Below are positions 1 to 12,308 of a stretch of DNA of 64,000 nt, one piece after another. The DNA comes from Sisyra terminalis (taxonomy: Eukaryota > Arthropoda > Insecta > Neuroptera > Sisyridae), in contig OY292275.1 in assembly GCA_958496175.1 (NCBI GenBank), positions 16,926,001-16,990,000 of the forward strand. The letters run 5' to 3'. How positions within the stretch are numbered: the first letter of the stretch is position 1; each line of letters opens with the position of its first letter. Position numbers and translations under genes: made by a program. The notes under the pieces are model-generated. The model worked only from the letters and a program-made list of their open reading frames with translations, searched no databases and was not told where the DNA came from.

Positions 1-382
1 GAATAGAATATCTATAGAATGGAAATAGATAGAATATATTATAAATAAATAAGAATATATTCCCCACGCAAAACATTGAGGATATTTCTTTAGCAAAATT
101 TAGCACCTATTGTAAATGAATCATCTTTTAGTTGTTGTGTCAAAATATTTCGTAAAATGGCAAACGTTCAATTATCCTGAGGCTGTAAATGCCAAAATCT
201 TTTGGACAAATTCTTAAGATTTATTATAACATTGAGCTGTAATGCTAAATGAAAATCGGCAATAATTTTTAATCACAAATTCAAAACTTTAACAATATAA
301 CCTTTTAAAAGCTTTAACAAAGATATATTAATTCAAAAGCTTCAACAATGTAAATTGGCCTTAGAAGCTCTCAAACCTATTA
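1..382. other. AT-rich non-coding sequence
   Basis: No coding signal, RNA gene or clear repeat end was seen. Short stretches near 95 and 460 both contain a 'catttagcac / atttagcacc' type word, which suggests diverged repeat material continuing into the foldback that follows. Confidence 0.5.
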
Positions 383-666
383 CACACTTGAAGACAAAAT
401 CACCTAATTATCTGTAGAAAAATCACCGATTTTGTCTATAGATTTACGAATTAATTACAAAAGCATTTAGCACTGTTGTTACGTATCCACTCCTGATCCA
501 TTTTTTGGATCGGTAGTTTTATACAAATTTACTTGTTAACAAATATTGCGCAACATGTTTTAAGTTTTCCATTTGGGATTTTTGTGTAGAAATAGTTACA
601 TAAAAACGATTTCTTCCCGATTTGTCTATAGTTTTCCCACATTGCGTGATTTTGTCTTCAAGTGGG
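383..666. repeat. Small foldback (inverted repeat) of about 280 bp
   Basis: ACTTGAAGACAAAATCAC at about 386-403 reappears inverted as GTGATTTTGTCTTCAAGT at about 645-662. Inside this pair, GATTTTGTCTATAG (about 427) has a partly matching inverted partner near 620. A second small hairpin, GATCC...GGATC, lies near 496-512. The outer match is exact but short, so this could be the terminal repeat of a diverged MITE. No clear target duplication was seen. Confidence 0.4.
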
Positions 667-884
667 TGCTGAGCTAAAGCGGTGAAATACCTTGGCATAT
701 ACAAGGAATTATTATAATAAATACAACTTTAACATACAAAATATTAATAAATATTACAGTAAAGATTACTGTTCTGAACCGCACTCCCATGCCAATTTTT
801 GTATATCCATCAAGTGCATTTCACTCATGGAATTAGTAAAAAATTACAAAGAAATATACAGTCGTTTTTTTGGGATTTGAGAAA

Positions 885-1765
885 TTTGTCGCTAGTAAAT
901 TTCCAGAAAAACTCTATGTAGTGCTAAATTAACGTTTATAGCATTTATAAATAATTAAATATCGATTGCTTACAATTTTAATTGGTATAGTTGAAATCAT
1001 CGCTTAAAGAAAAAGCTTAACTTGTAGAACTTTACAAATATTGGATTTTTCAAAAAAAAAAAACAGCATTAATAGGTGAGGTTTTGTGGTTCAAGAGATT
1101 TGAAAGAAAAAAATTATTCACTCTAATATTTTCGTGAAATCACCGTTTTAAAAAAAAGCTCAACTTGGAGGACTTATCAAATATAGGATTTTCCAAAAAA
1201 CATTTGAACCATTAATGGGATTTTATCGTTCATGAGATTTGAAAAAGAAATTCGTTACTCGCATTTTTTCCGTGAAAATGTTATTCAAAAAAAAAACTCA
1301 ATTTGGAACATTTTTCAAATATTGGATTTTCCAAAATTGTTTTGCACCATTAATTAGTATAATTTTGTGGATTTAAAGATTTGAAAGAAAAAAATTTCAT
1401 TTTCATCAAATTTTATTTTCCGTGAAAACGTCGCATAAAGAATAAGTACAATTTGAAACATTCTCAAGATGTTAAATTTTCAAACTGGGCTTTTTTTATG
1501 GACTTTTTTCTTTCAAATCTTTGAAAATTAAATGTTTGAAAAATCCTCCAATTTGAGCTTTTTCTTCAAACGTCGAAAGAATGGAAAATAAGCGAGAGGC
1601 ATTATTTTTCTTTTCAAATTTTTCAAACCACAAAATTCCACCAAACAATAGTATAAAAAAACGTAGTTTTAATATTTATAAAAAAGCTGTAACTTGCAAC
1701 TTAGTTCTACATAGGGTTTTTCTGGAAAATAGGTGTGCAAAAACATTTTCTCTACTTACTTCTTA
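885..1765. repeat. Complex foldback with about 140-bp internal tandem units
   Basis: Tandem units can be followed by the recurring phrase 'agctcaacttgga...caaatattggattttccaaa...accattaat...gatttgaaagaaaaa'. Anchor points are near 1013, 1157, 1297 and 1445, so the period is about 140-148 bp with diverged copies. From about 1500 the same unit runs in reverse orientation (inverted anchor near 1554). The outer ends also mirror each other: TTTCCAGAAAAACTCTATG (900-918) against an inverted near-match at 1708-1729. The structure is thus an inverted repeat containing a short tandem array. It could be a satellite-bearing MITE or a rearranged satellite. It has no coding capacity. Confidence 0.6.
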
Positions 1766-2466
1766 GCCACAAATAAGCAACAAAACTTGATGGACGTAAT
1801 TTCTGTTCTTTTTTTATCGTTTTTCTGCTTTATTTTTTAAATCATTCCTTATTTATCTCTGAGCTTATAACTTGAAAAAATCCTAAGTTTTCAAGAATAA
1901 TTAATTATATATTCAAAGTATCTACGGATCAAAATTTCGTCGAGTTAAATTAAAATAGCTTATCGTTCAAAATTAACTATCTGATTTATTTTTTTTTCTT
2001 CAAACATGTGAAAAATATTAGCATTGCGTAAAAAATCAATATCACTTTTTTCTTGTATTTATCATAAAGAAGTAAACGAGCCACATACAAACCTCTAATA
2101 TCACATATTTTTGTAAAATCTGTACCAATTGTTAAACTACTATACTAAATTTCTTAGTTATGAAGAAATTTGTGAAGTTTTTTTAGGATTAATCGTTAAG
2201 CAAAAAAACAAATAAAAAATTGATATATTGTAGAAAGCAATAGCATTAAACTTTTGCATTACAGATTGCAAGGTCAAGTTTTAAGGCTGCTGGTGAATTT
2301 ACTCGATGATAGCACGTAAACTTGCCTCGTGTAATCAAAGCTCAAGCGATCAATTCACTTAACGCCTTAATCTACAGAACGGAACTCGATTGTAAAGTGG
2401 AAATACTTGCATTCATTAATTTCCTTAGACATAGAGACTTAAGAAACAGAAGCATCATATATATGT
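1766..2466. other. AT-rich non-coding sequence
   Basis: Homopolymer-rich T and A tracts. No gene, RNA or repeat boundary could be supported. Confidence 0.5.
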
Positions 2467-3307
2467 ACTTAACATTAGGGTGTTTTTTTTGGGACTATTT
2501 TTTTTTTGCTCCCATGCCGAAATTTTGTTGGAAATACTTCAAAATAAAATCCCTGAAAGTTTGAGCTGTTAATATTAATATAAAGTACTCGCTCACAGCG
2601 TATGAATATTTTCCATTTAAAATTCACGTAAACTTTGATTTTTTTTTAAATTTTTATAGCTCAGCGGCATTTTATGGTATCGCCTCGCTCAAAGTCGGGA
2701 TTTTTTTACAATTGTATGCTCTACAAAAGTGCCTATTTTTAATAATTTTTAATAAGGAATAAAAAATCAATATTTTCTTAAATTTTACTCAATAATCCGT
2801 AAAAATTTTATAGTAAGAGAAATTCAAGGCTCAATATCTCGAGAAATATCGATCTTAGCAATTTGGTTATCAGAAACTTTTTTGTAGACAATTAAACTTT
2901 CTATAAATTTGATATTTACATTTTTTCTGTAGGTCTTGTAATTCATGGGTTACTGAGAGAAAAACGAGAAATCTATGAAAAATCAAGGCTTAGTGACCCG
3001 TACTACCTCGCCCGTGTAAATTACGATTTTGCCGCAATAGGCACTTTTGTAGAGCATACAATTGTAAAAAAATCCCGACTTTGAGCGAGGCGATATCATA
3101 AAATGTCGCTGAGCTATAAAAATTTAAAAAAAAAATCAAAGTTTGCGTGTATTTTAAATGGAAAATATTCACACGCTGTGAGCTAGTACTCAATATTAAT
3201 ATTAAGAGCTCAAACTTTCAGGGATTTTTTTTTGAAATATTTCCAAAAAAATTTCGGGATGGGAGCAAAAAAAAATAGTCCAAAAAAAAAACACCCTAAG
3301 TTAACAT
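2467..3307. mobile_element. Long-TIR foldback transposon, Mutator-like style, with 9-bp target duplication
   Basis: The 823-bp element runs from 2476 (TAGGGTG...) to 3298 (...CACCCTA). The left arm 2476-2735 (about 260 bp) and right arm 3038-3298 (about 261 bp) are near-perfect inverted copies. Landmarks include GAGCGAGGCGATA inverted against TATCGCCTCGCTC, and a TAGGCACTTTTGTAGAG pair at the inner ends. The flanks carry a 9-bp duplication with one mismatch, ACTTAACAT (2467-2475) and AGTTAACAT (3299-3307). The 302-bp centre has no coding potential. Arms over 100 bp plus a 9-bp duplication are typical of Mutator-like (MULE) non-autonomous elements. The family assignment is inferred from structure only. 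Confidence 0.75.
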
Positions 3308-6300
3308 AATAGTCATCTAACGATTTATTGTAAAAGAAAAAAATCAGTTATTGAAGAGCAACATTGCTTGGTTGAATGTTGAACTTGAAGGAACTGTATC
3401 CAACTGTCGTACTAAACTAGTCGCTTACAAAGGTAAGTGTTTCAAATTTGGAATGGTAATATTTGAAACTGTACGAGAAAATTGGAAATCATCAGCAAAT
3501 GAAATACGGCGTTTATAACAATACATAACTTTCAACGACATTAAGATTAGTGCCCATAAATAAAGATGATAATTACTGTAAGCTAATGACTAACAGACTT
3601 TGCTTTTAAGAGTAGGTATGGGAAAGAGGGTCCAGATAGAAAGCGGAGAGTACACAAATACATAGTCACACACACATTATTACAGGAAGAGTTAGAGGAC
3701 GGTTTATGTGCAATGCAGCGGTAGTACATTATATCGCCTGGCCAGTGCCTTATTTATGTACAAAACTGGTGTTTAGGTCCACCTGCTACACGATACCGTC
3801 CATCATTTCTCGGCTGGCCACGCCGACCATTTAGCGCCATTCGAACAGCTTTACATGTTGTCCACCCTTAACAATCCAAAAGCACCCACCTAAGCTCCCA
3901 TCTCGACTTCACCCAATCTCTCGATCCTTCATAACCGCCACTTTGCATTACTTAACTACATTATATACGCAAAAGTTACTCTCGCCATGCAATCAACGTC
4001 TCAATATTACTTGAGTGCTTCAAAAATTTATCGCTAAATATGACCAAGCTACCCACTTCTTTCTTAGCTACCACCAATTCAATTATGTTCACATTAATAA
4101 ACCTCTACCACTTCCGCACCACTCAATTCCCCCGCACAAATTAAAAACCTCCAAGAAACAAATTTATAATTTTCCAAAAGTATTATCTCTCGTTTTATTT
4201 TATTTTTTTAAATAAAAAAAAAATGCAAATAAATATTTATGATATTTTTTCCATTTAACTTTATCGGATATTTATTTTAATATTTTAATAACTTAAATCG
4301 AGTTTGCTCGATCTGCAACATAAAATTTTATTTCTTCAGTTACGAATCGCGATAAATTTTGATTCATACCATCGTCAAGTTGTGGCAAAGTATGTAAAAC
4401 CCATTGATGAGAATACATATGCTTCGCATATTGGGTGAAAGTAAAGCTCATAACATCCATACGTTAGAGATTGAGTAAAATGTTGGAGGGTATCAGAGCC
4501 GAAAACAAGTGTAGGAATAAAGCTTAACATGTAGATAAATTCAAGCATTCGTTGCAAACGGAGTGCGATTAATCAGAGCGCTATATGAAGCAATTAAGCT
4601 CCTTTAATTGTTCTCGTACGATGTTTTATTGCGCAGTTTTGGGTATTATATTATATGTATACTGCATATAACGGGCTAAACGTGGTGTTCTCTAATCGGC
4701 CATCCATCCATAAGAACAATGTGTTACACTGACTACTCGGGAATAACTACGCTGCAATTATATTTGAATATACACGAGGCAATATCTTCGATGACCCAAG
4801 CAATATTGGGCCGGAGAAAAGGTCACTAGTTGGATACGAAACGGGAGGTATCTTTCTATTAATTCTTTATGCCACGCATCATATGTATTACATAACACAT
4901 GTGCGCTACGCCCTATTGACCATTAAGGCTTCCAATTGATACCCAGCAATAAGGGATATGGTCAAAGACAGATATTAAACGTACTTCATCGAATTCTAAA
5001 TTATCTACATTTACGTGACATTCCATCTTTATTGATCATATTTCTACAGCAAAAACAATTTCATAAGACCTTAAATCCCATTAGACCTGAAATTAATTAC
5101 TACTGAATACAAATTAAAACAAAAATTACGACAAACCCAACATCCACGCATGAAATTTAATTCAAAAGCAAAACTCAAATGAATTTCAAGATAAAGTCGA
5201 TTAGCATAAATTATTATCGAAAGATAGAAATATCTTTTGTCGAATAAGAATATTGAGCGGCTTACAGATAGACGTTGCGAATCATAACAAATTGGATTTT
5301 GCATCTTAAAAATAAAATACGCAACGCTAGTAAAGTATGCTGGATCTGGTAATTTTCTCGCATAGTTTTAGCATCTTCAGACCAAATCTCCTCCTTAGTC
5401 AATAAAAAATTTATCCCCACATCTATTTAGGTGGATTGGTTGAATACATTATCAACAAGCAGTGTTGTAAATTTCGCCACGATACGATCAAAATTCTGCC
5501 GAAAATAACACATTTTACCGTCATAAATTTCACTTGAGCCTCACATCTCTTTCGTTTTTATCGCATAACTACTAAATAACCGGGATGCAGCGCGTGATCT
5601 CCTAACCTGGCAATCACCCGTCTACCATTTCCTCTATGACATGTACATCGTGATATGAGAGTATGGGGTGGCTCAAAGACCACCCCAAAAACCGCGCTCA
5701 TTCCAAATCTAAAACCACAACAGCACTGGATCACATTCAGCATGTAACTCACTTTATTTTACGAATATCTCCCTTCACAATATAAACACAGAGATTTAAC
5801 AGTTAAATATCTGACTATTATTAACTAGATTGAAATTATTATCGAATTGTACATTATCTCTGGCATGCAATCGACAATATCCACGTAATGCATTTAAATA
5901 TTTAAATCACAATTTTCTATTTTAGTTAAATTTACACCACACACCTAATAAGTGCACCAATTCACCAATTATCATCGTTCAAATTATCTTTTTTTATTTT
6001 CCCAATATAGTTAGTGAAGACTTCCGAAAATTCCGTGCGAACGCATCAGAGACAATAAATCTTATAAATTATCATTATGATTTAGAGCATTTCCTCTCAT
6101 TAGTAGCCGCCGATTTAGCAGTAATGGAAAAATAATTTTTCCACATTTATGTGCAGCTATAAATAGGTTTTACTGTGGTGCATAATCCGCTTATCGCAAC
6201 GTTCACTTTATTGGTATATAATATGAATAAGTTATTTGTGTCGAGGATTGCTGAATGTTTATGACGTAATGATTGTACGGACGGGTGGATATTGTGGGGG

Positions 6301-6861
6301 ATGGGGTAGATCAAATGCCAAATCCGAGGTTCGATTGCGTTCAACACCACAAAATATCATTAGTTGTCATTATCTCGGCCTATCATTGTAGCCCATACAA
6401 CCCGCACTAACAAACCGTCTGGTTAACCAATAATATTATAAATGCGTGCCCTTTTCCTGTCTCAAATAGATGTCATTTTTAATAATAATTTATTATTAGC
6501 TAAAAATGACTGTAAATATGAAATATATTTACACTTTGCGGGTAATAAAAGCCGTCAACAATTTGCGAAAATTTTAATTGAAACGAAGCTTAAAGAACTT
6601 ATAAATCATTGGATTAATTAAAATTTTGATAATAAATGTGCTTTTTTTGAAAATTTATTTCTTATCAAAACACTAAATTTACATTGTACATTATGTGTAA
6701 TAGAAATTTTCATACTAATCACTAGTTTTATTTTTAATTTTTAGTTGAAGTATTTAGGTATTTAGGTAAACCAATTTCCTCTGTATAAGAATTAATCTCA
6801 AGTAAACTAAATAAAAATAATATGGTTTTAAGTCGAAATTATGAACATAAATATTAGAGTA
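3308..6861. other. Unique-looking non-coding sequence with a GC-richer island
   Basis: No exon, tRNA or transposon signature was recognised. Sequence complexity and GC rise around 3600-3930 and again around 4700-4900 and 5540-5740 relative to the flanking AT-rich DNA. Short frames here have no domain features. The islands may be conserved regulatory DNA or remnants of an unrecognised gene, and neither can be shown from one sequence. Confidence 0.4.
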
Positions 6862-7015
6862 GCCAACTAATGGCCGAGTGGTTAAGATGACCGCTCCAAA
6901 ACTGGTAAGTGTTGAATTCGAATCTCATATCGAATCAATTTTCAATATTTCTCGATTTTTGGATTTCAATTAATCCTAGAGTTGCTAAAGACCTTAAAAG
7001 CTATTAAACTAAAGC
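6862..7015 (+). repeat. tRNA-derived SINE, copy 1
   Basis: The head carries an A-box-like TGGCCGAGTGG (6871-6881) and a B-box-like GAATTCGAATC (6914-6924), spaced as in a tRNA with class Ser/Leu-like A box. The family body follows: 'tttctcgattt..ggattt..attaatcctagagt.gctaaagacc'. At least seven other copies in the window share this order. The 3' tail (related to AAAGCGACGGTAAATAA) is poorly preserved here. It is a SINE copy rather than a tRNA gene because no acceptor stem closes. Confidence 0.75.
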
Positions 7016-7338
7016 TAAAGCTGTAAGATATTGAAATTAGTTTATTCAAAAATCCATGGTTGTCCAAGGCTTCACTAAATTTGACGTTTCTATTCTTTTT
7101 TGTATTTAAAAAAATAATAACAGCGTTTTTTAGATTACAACTCAAATAAGGAACAGAAAACAGTTGCTGTTGCTAACGCATGCGACTAAGATCACGTTAA
7201 GTGCACTATTTCCTATTTCCCACTTAGTCATGGATTTCCAGTACAACTATTTCATTGGAAAGTATTTACTACCTATAATTAGATATTGAATTTTTTTTTC
7301 ACAATTTCCATTTTAAGAATATTTTCTTTAATAAAATT

Positions 7339-7410
7339 CACCGTCGCTTTATAACTACCACGGTATTTAGCAGCTCTAGAGTTAATAAAAATCTGTAAGT
7401 CGAGAAATAC
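7339..7410 (-). repeat. tRNA-derived SINE, 3' fragment
   Basis: The minus strand carries the SINE tail: on plus, CACCGTCGCTTTATAACTAC followed by 'ggtatttagcagctctagagttaataaaaatctgtaagtcgagaaata'. The tRNA-like head is missing. Confidence 0.65.
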
Positions 7411-9467
7411 ATAATTTTCTCTAATGAAAAAACTTAATCTTGTAGCTTAAAAAAGTATCTTAGATACTGAAAAATAACTTAGGTACCGAGAGATTAGATA
7501 CATAGTTTTAATTTTTTGTTCCATAAGACTCAATTTATACCTCTTATGTTAATCTTCTATCATTTTTTAAGTGTGTTGTAATTACAGGGGATTAGACCAT
7601 TATACTATGCTATTTCCTAAATTAAATAAAAAATACATTATCTGATTTTTTACAACTTAACTTTATACTTTACGGAACTTAGTACATATATAATATGCAA
7701 AGGAACTAAAAAAAATATATTTTCAAGTATCTTTAAACGTAACTCAAGAATTTAAGTTCCTTTTTTATGGGTTACTATATACCCAAAGTAATATTCGATA
7801 TCTTTTTAAAGAAAGTAACTTATCTACCATCTCGATATTTTCCCCAAATATCTTTGACAGCCCTAAACTAAAATTTGAAACTATATAATTGAAAACTTAT
7901 TTGAATAATTGAAAATATAATTGAAAAATTGAAAGTATATAAAGATTATCCGTTAGTTACTTGGATTTCTTTATTTTGAGGACCTTGAGTCCTAGAACCT
8001 TTAAATCATGCACATTTGAAAATAATAAACCATTGTTTTAAATTATATTGTTATTTAATTTTCAATTTGATAATGAAATATCTAAAAAACATATATAATT
8101 TAAAAGAAAAATATAAATTGCAATTTCTTTTTGAAAATTAGAGCTTTAGACGACTGAAAATAAGTGTAATTGTAGATATAATTAATTTTGGTGTCGCCCC
8201 TTAAATGAGAACGAAACATCAAATGAATTTAAAAACTGTTTATGATAAATAATAAAAGAACAAAAAACTATTATTTTAGTTATAAAATAATTTATAAAAT
8301 TTGAAAATCTATATAATTTATTACCATTGAAACATTTTGAATATTTTTTTTTCATAACTTTTAATTACATATTTTGTCAGAAAGTATCTTCATAGATATC
8401 AAAATATTTTATCTTTTCGAGTGAAATGAGAAATTAACGACTTCAACTTCCCGAAAATATAAATTATTTAAAAATATTTTTTACACATATTTCCTCATTT
8501 CGGACATAGGAAAAAAAATGTTTAGACCGAACAGAATAATCCATATTATTTAGTATAAAGGGAAATGATTGTTTGTAAAATGTTAATATTTCTTTGGGCG
8601 GCGTAAAAAATATAATGGAGCTAGTAAATTATTATATTGTACAATAAAAATAAATCATAGTTTATAATTAATATTTCTTTGTCAGAGTGCGTTAGTAAAG
8701 TTGTATTTGTGCTGGTATCTTATGAGACGATGAGAAGAATGAAAAATAGCCGGTTATAACTTTGAATATTTGCTAACAAAAAAATAATAATTTTTCAGTT
8801 ATAAAAGATATAATATTTAAATTCCGACTTTATTCACGAATTATGTACACAGTCCAGGAAGTCTCAGCACATCTCCGAAAAAAGAATGAAAAAAGTGAAA
8901 CAATTTCTTTACTTCTTTCTATTGTAAAATTCGTGATTCACAATATACACATGCATATAGTACGGAAGTACTCCACTATTTCAAAAGCAACGCCATTAAA
9001 AGAAGACATTACCGTCTTCTGTAAAAACAAATTATCAGGCTACAGGGTCTGTACAGCGGCGTGTGGGTGGTGGGATAGGATTGGGCGTCGCGACGTTCTA
9101 CAAGCGTCGTGCGTTGACAGTGTAGCGTCGGTTGCGGTGATGAACGGCCGTAGCTCCAGCTCCACATTTCTCTACGAAATCTACACTCCGACATTATGAG
9201 ATTTCCATTAAACAATGCTTGCATCACCGCACAACAAAGACGTTTCAATGTTTACTACTTGCTACCCGTTTTGTTTCGTTTTGATCGTCTTATATTTGGT
9301 GGTATCACCGCCAGCGCATAATTCGACAATCATTCACTGCAAATTGTCTGAATTTTGTTACCAGAATGAACGCCAACTGTATTCACTTCCTTTACCAAAT
9401 TTATGGCTTGATTTAAAATCATGAATTCTAATATAATACCAAGTTTTTAATTGAAAACAATATCCAC
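7411..9467. other. AT-rich non-coding sequence with a GC-rich island near 9050-9200
   Basis: Most of this stretch is AT-rich with no gene signal. Around 9050-9200 GC rises sharply and CpG-containing words cluster (GGCGTCGCGACGT at about 9086). The open frame across the island (118 codons, plus strand) has no recognisable domain and is not called as a gene. The island shares its CpG word with another island near 51651. Confidence 0.4.
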
Positions 9468-10172
9468 GACCCCTATAGAATTTTTCTTTCTACACAAAAA
9501 TTGATTCTGAATTGATTCAAGCTTTTCCGCGCTATTGTTAGTTATACGTCTAATTTAAATTTTAATTTTCTTAATTTGACCTAAACAATCCTGGTAGAAA
9601 ATCAAAACATGTTTACGCCAGAAATTGAAGATTTTTTGACCACTACGTGAAAAATGTACCAAGAAAACCTCAACAATTTTTATCGAAATTAACCACCGAT
9701 ATGAAACCTTAAAGTATGGAGATTTCGGTTAAAAATTCCCCAGTTAAGCATGTCGAAATCTTGACAATACCTACGCTTGGTCGAACAAATTTATGAAGTA
9801 ATATTGAATTATTTATTACTGACCCCTACAGAATTCTTCTTTCTTCATCAAAATTGATTCAAATCTTTTCAGCGCTGTTGTTGATTTCACATCTAATATT
9901 TGGAAATTTTCATTTTCTTAGTTTGATTTAAACAGTACTGTTAGAAATTCAAAACATTTTTTTGCCAGAAATTGAAGATTTATTTCGTCACCACGTGGAA
10001 ATGTGTCGAGAAAAACTCAACAACTTTTGTCAAATTTAACCAACGATATGCTACCTTAAAATATTGAGATTTTGGTTAGAAATTCCCCAGTTAAACATGT
10101 CCTAAATCTTGACAAAACATGTCCTACTCTCGATCGAACAAATTTATGAAATAATATTTAATTATTTATCAC
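9468..10172. repeat. Tandem pair of a 353-bp satellite-like unit
   Basis: Unit 1 begins GACCCCTATAGAATT (9468) and unit 2 GACCCCTACAGAATT (9821), a period of 353 bp. The copies align over their full length by eye with many substitutions. Shared landmarks are 'cgccagaaattgaaga', 'aaattccccagttaa.catgtc' and 'cgaacaaatttatgaa.taatatt'. Unit 2 ends near 10172. The monomer size is typical of insect satellite monomers. Only two units are present, so it may be a satellite remnant or a local duplication. Confidence 0.8.
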
Positions 10173-10860
10173 ATATTAAATTAAACATTTTATGTAGGTA
10201 ACTGTAAGATTTCTAAGAAAGAACAAATCAAATAAAAAAGAAATCACATAATATCATTTAATAAAGTCGAAATATGACCCAAAGTCTAGAAATAATATGC
10301 TTAAGCAATGCGTAATGGTGAAAAAATATGATAATTGAATTTTTACCCAGTGGTTTCAAACAAGCACATTCTTGCGCTTACAACAAAATGTAGGCAAAAT
10401 TTGGGAAAAGAAGAAACTTTTTGCCTAAGATATAAATATTATAAATACAATAAAAGTGCATATAGGCATAATAGTGATATTTGTTTTTCTACATTGTTTA
10501 ACTATTATAATGGAAGAATTTAAAACTACAGAAAATTTAGCAACGTTAAAATTAAAATTTGATATTGCACAGTTTACAATGTTTCTTACATGGGGGGCCA
10601 AAAAGTATTGTTGTTTCTGAATCTACAAACGTTCAATAGCCCTTTATCAACACACAAATTATTTTGAAATCGAACTAAAGTCATTGTATGATTAGTCATT
10701 GTAAAGTTATAAAAGATTAAAAATATATGCTGAAATTTATTTTGTAATGGTCTGACAAATGCCCGAAAGAATACCAATTGACAATTGTATGCTTTTCAAG
10801 CATACATCATAATAATGCAAAGTTGCTACTAAAATTATATTTAAAATTTATCTAAATGCA
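10173..10860. other. AT-rich non-coding sequence
   Basis: Nothing recognisable on either strand. Confidence 0.45.
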
Positions 10861-10899
10861 TTAGATGTTCATTAATATCAAATGAGTTTTTTAAGTTTA

Positions 10900-11240
10900 T
10901 ATCCGATAATTTTGGGTTCTCCAACTCGTACCAATCGAAAATTATAAAAACTTTAAGCAATACGATGCTAAGGGTAGAATTGGAATTAAATCCATACCAG
11001 ACAGTCGAAGATCTATCAAATACTCCTATCAGTCTTGGGCGACCAATAAAACACCCAAAAGTATCCAAGAACTGTTTACAGATAAAGTTCTATGCTGCAA
11101 CACGGAGATGCAAGACTTTCCTGCACAAGAAAACCCCTGAAGAAAATAAAATAACTTAATTGTTTAAATATATTTCATTAGATTTCTATTTATTTCAATC
11201 ATAACAACATTTTCTAAGTGATAAAATAATTGAAAACTTA
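10900..11240 (+). repeat. Dispersed repeat copy, possibly transposase-derived
   Basis: This stretch matches 48940-49210 with moderate similarity. Shared words include 'accaatc.aaaattataaaaa.tttaa.ca', 'aaatccata' and 'atccaagaa', with a common downstream 'tatttat.tcaatc'. A 64-codon plus-strand frame (10965-11159) contains LGRPIKHPKVSKN and a later TRRCK, weakly reminiscent of the Cys-rich tail of piggyBac-type transposases. The second copy does not preserve the frame. The family is unidentified and the piggyBac idea is a guess. Confidence 0.4.
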
Positions 11241-11917
11241 AAAGATACTCAAAATGTGATCTTACAATATAGTGACATTTGGTTTTTACTACTTTGGTAC
11301 TAAAATTTTGCTTACTAGAGGGCTAACAATTGATTATATTGAGGATAAATATCATTGATTTAAAATTAACATTTTTTGTTTTCATTTTATTTTAGTAAAA
11401 AGATATTTCTTTTTGGTCCGCTTAGTATTTCTTCTTTTAAACATTTTATCTTACTAAAAAGGAAGAGGTCTAAATTTGGGAAAATTTTCAAACGCTGCTA
11501 TTAATGGTACCTAACGAAAGCTTGCTTGGCTAATAAGCAATGAAGTACGGATCTAGAAAACACAATAAGCTTAAGACTTTTTTAAATTTTAAGACTCTCC
11601 AAACCTCGTCCTAGTAAATAGTATAGGGTATAGGAAAAAAAACACTTAAATAGAGTTGGTATATCTAAAAAATAAAAAAATTTTAGAAGTTATTAAATAG
11701 TGTAGAAGTACAAGTACTTACTTTCTCAATTAGACAGTCCATTCATTGGCTTTAAATTTTATCATTAACACTGCAACTTTTAAATAACTAGGAAAATTGA
11801 GCCACTTAATGGATTTTAGTTTCAAACACGTAAAAACAGTGACACAAAAAATGTGTTTACCGAAAATTGAATTTAAAACTTCAATTGATAGCAAACTTAT
11901 AACCCAAGATCTCGCGA
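11241..11917. other. AT-rich non-coding sequence
   Basis: A segment at about 11540-11640 resembles 23390-23500 ('aataagc.taa...taagact.tccaaa.ctc...aggaaaaa'), suggesting another ancient dispersed repeat. No coding signal was seen. Confidence 0.35.
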
Positions 11918-12118
11918 CGGCCAGACCTTCGTTATTTTATAAAAACTGAAAATTTCTTTATGCGTGTACCTAACACAGGTAAAAGCGGTCAGCGACTATG
12001 GAGTTTGGGTAGTGGTTACTTTGGTAGGTTACAGGTAGCGAAGGTATATAAAATAAAAGCTCACTTTAGTCAAAGTATAAAGGTCAGTTTTTCAACCCCC
12101 TGCCAAACACCCCCAAAG
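11918..12118 (+). repeat. Dispersed repeat family A, copy 1
   Basis: The copy starts near GGCCAGACCTTCGTTATTTT. It continues with 'taacacaggtaa..gcggtcagcg', 'ggtta.tttggtaggt' and 'tcaaccccctgccaaacaccc'. It matches 12309-12530 (inverted) and 53203-53466 (direct). No coding potential is conserved across the copies. Confidence 0.65.
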
Positions 12119-12308
12119 TTTGATAAATTTTATTTTTATTTACGCCATTGTACAAAACATCATTTTTACATTTTGCGTCTGGCAAGATATAAAAACCATT
12201 AAAACTATCCGGCTAGATAACATCTTTTGATGGCTACCCAAGAAATATATATACAAAATTCAGCTTTTATACAATGAAGTAAGTAAAATTATATTTTATT
12301 AAAGCTTA

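Noticed and set aside
6862..6940. tRNA gene suggested by A and B boxes
   Set aside because: No acceptor or anticodon stem forms, and the same head recurs with a common non-tRNA body; it is a SINE.
8176..8625. Possible MITE bounded by GTGTCGCCCC and GGGCGGCG
   Set aside because: End similarity is short and imperfect and there is no target duplication.
8843..9199. 118-codon plus-strand frame
   Set aside because: No domain, Kozak or splice support; it overlaps a 79-codon frame on the other strand in a GC-rich island where stops are rarer.
11540..11640. Similarity to 23390-23500
   Set aside because: Only scattered words agree; too weak to define a repeat family by eye.
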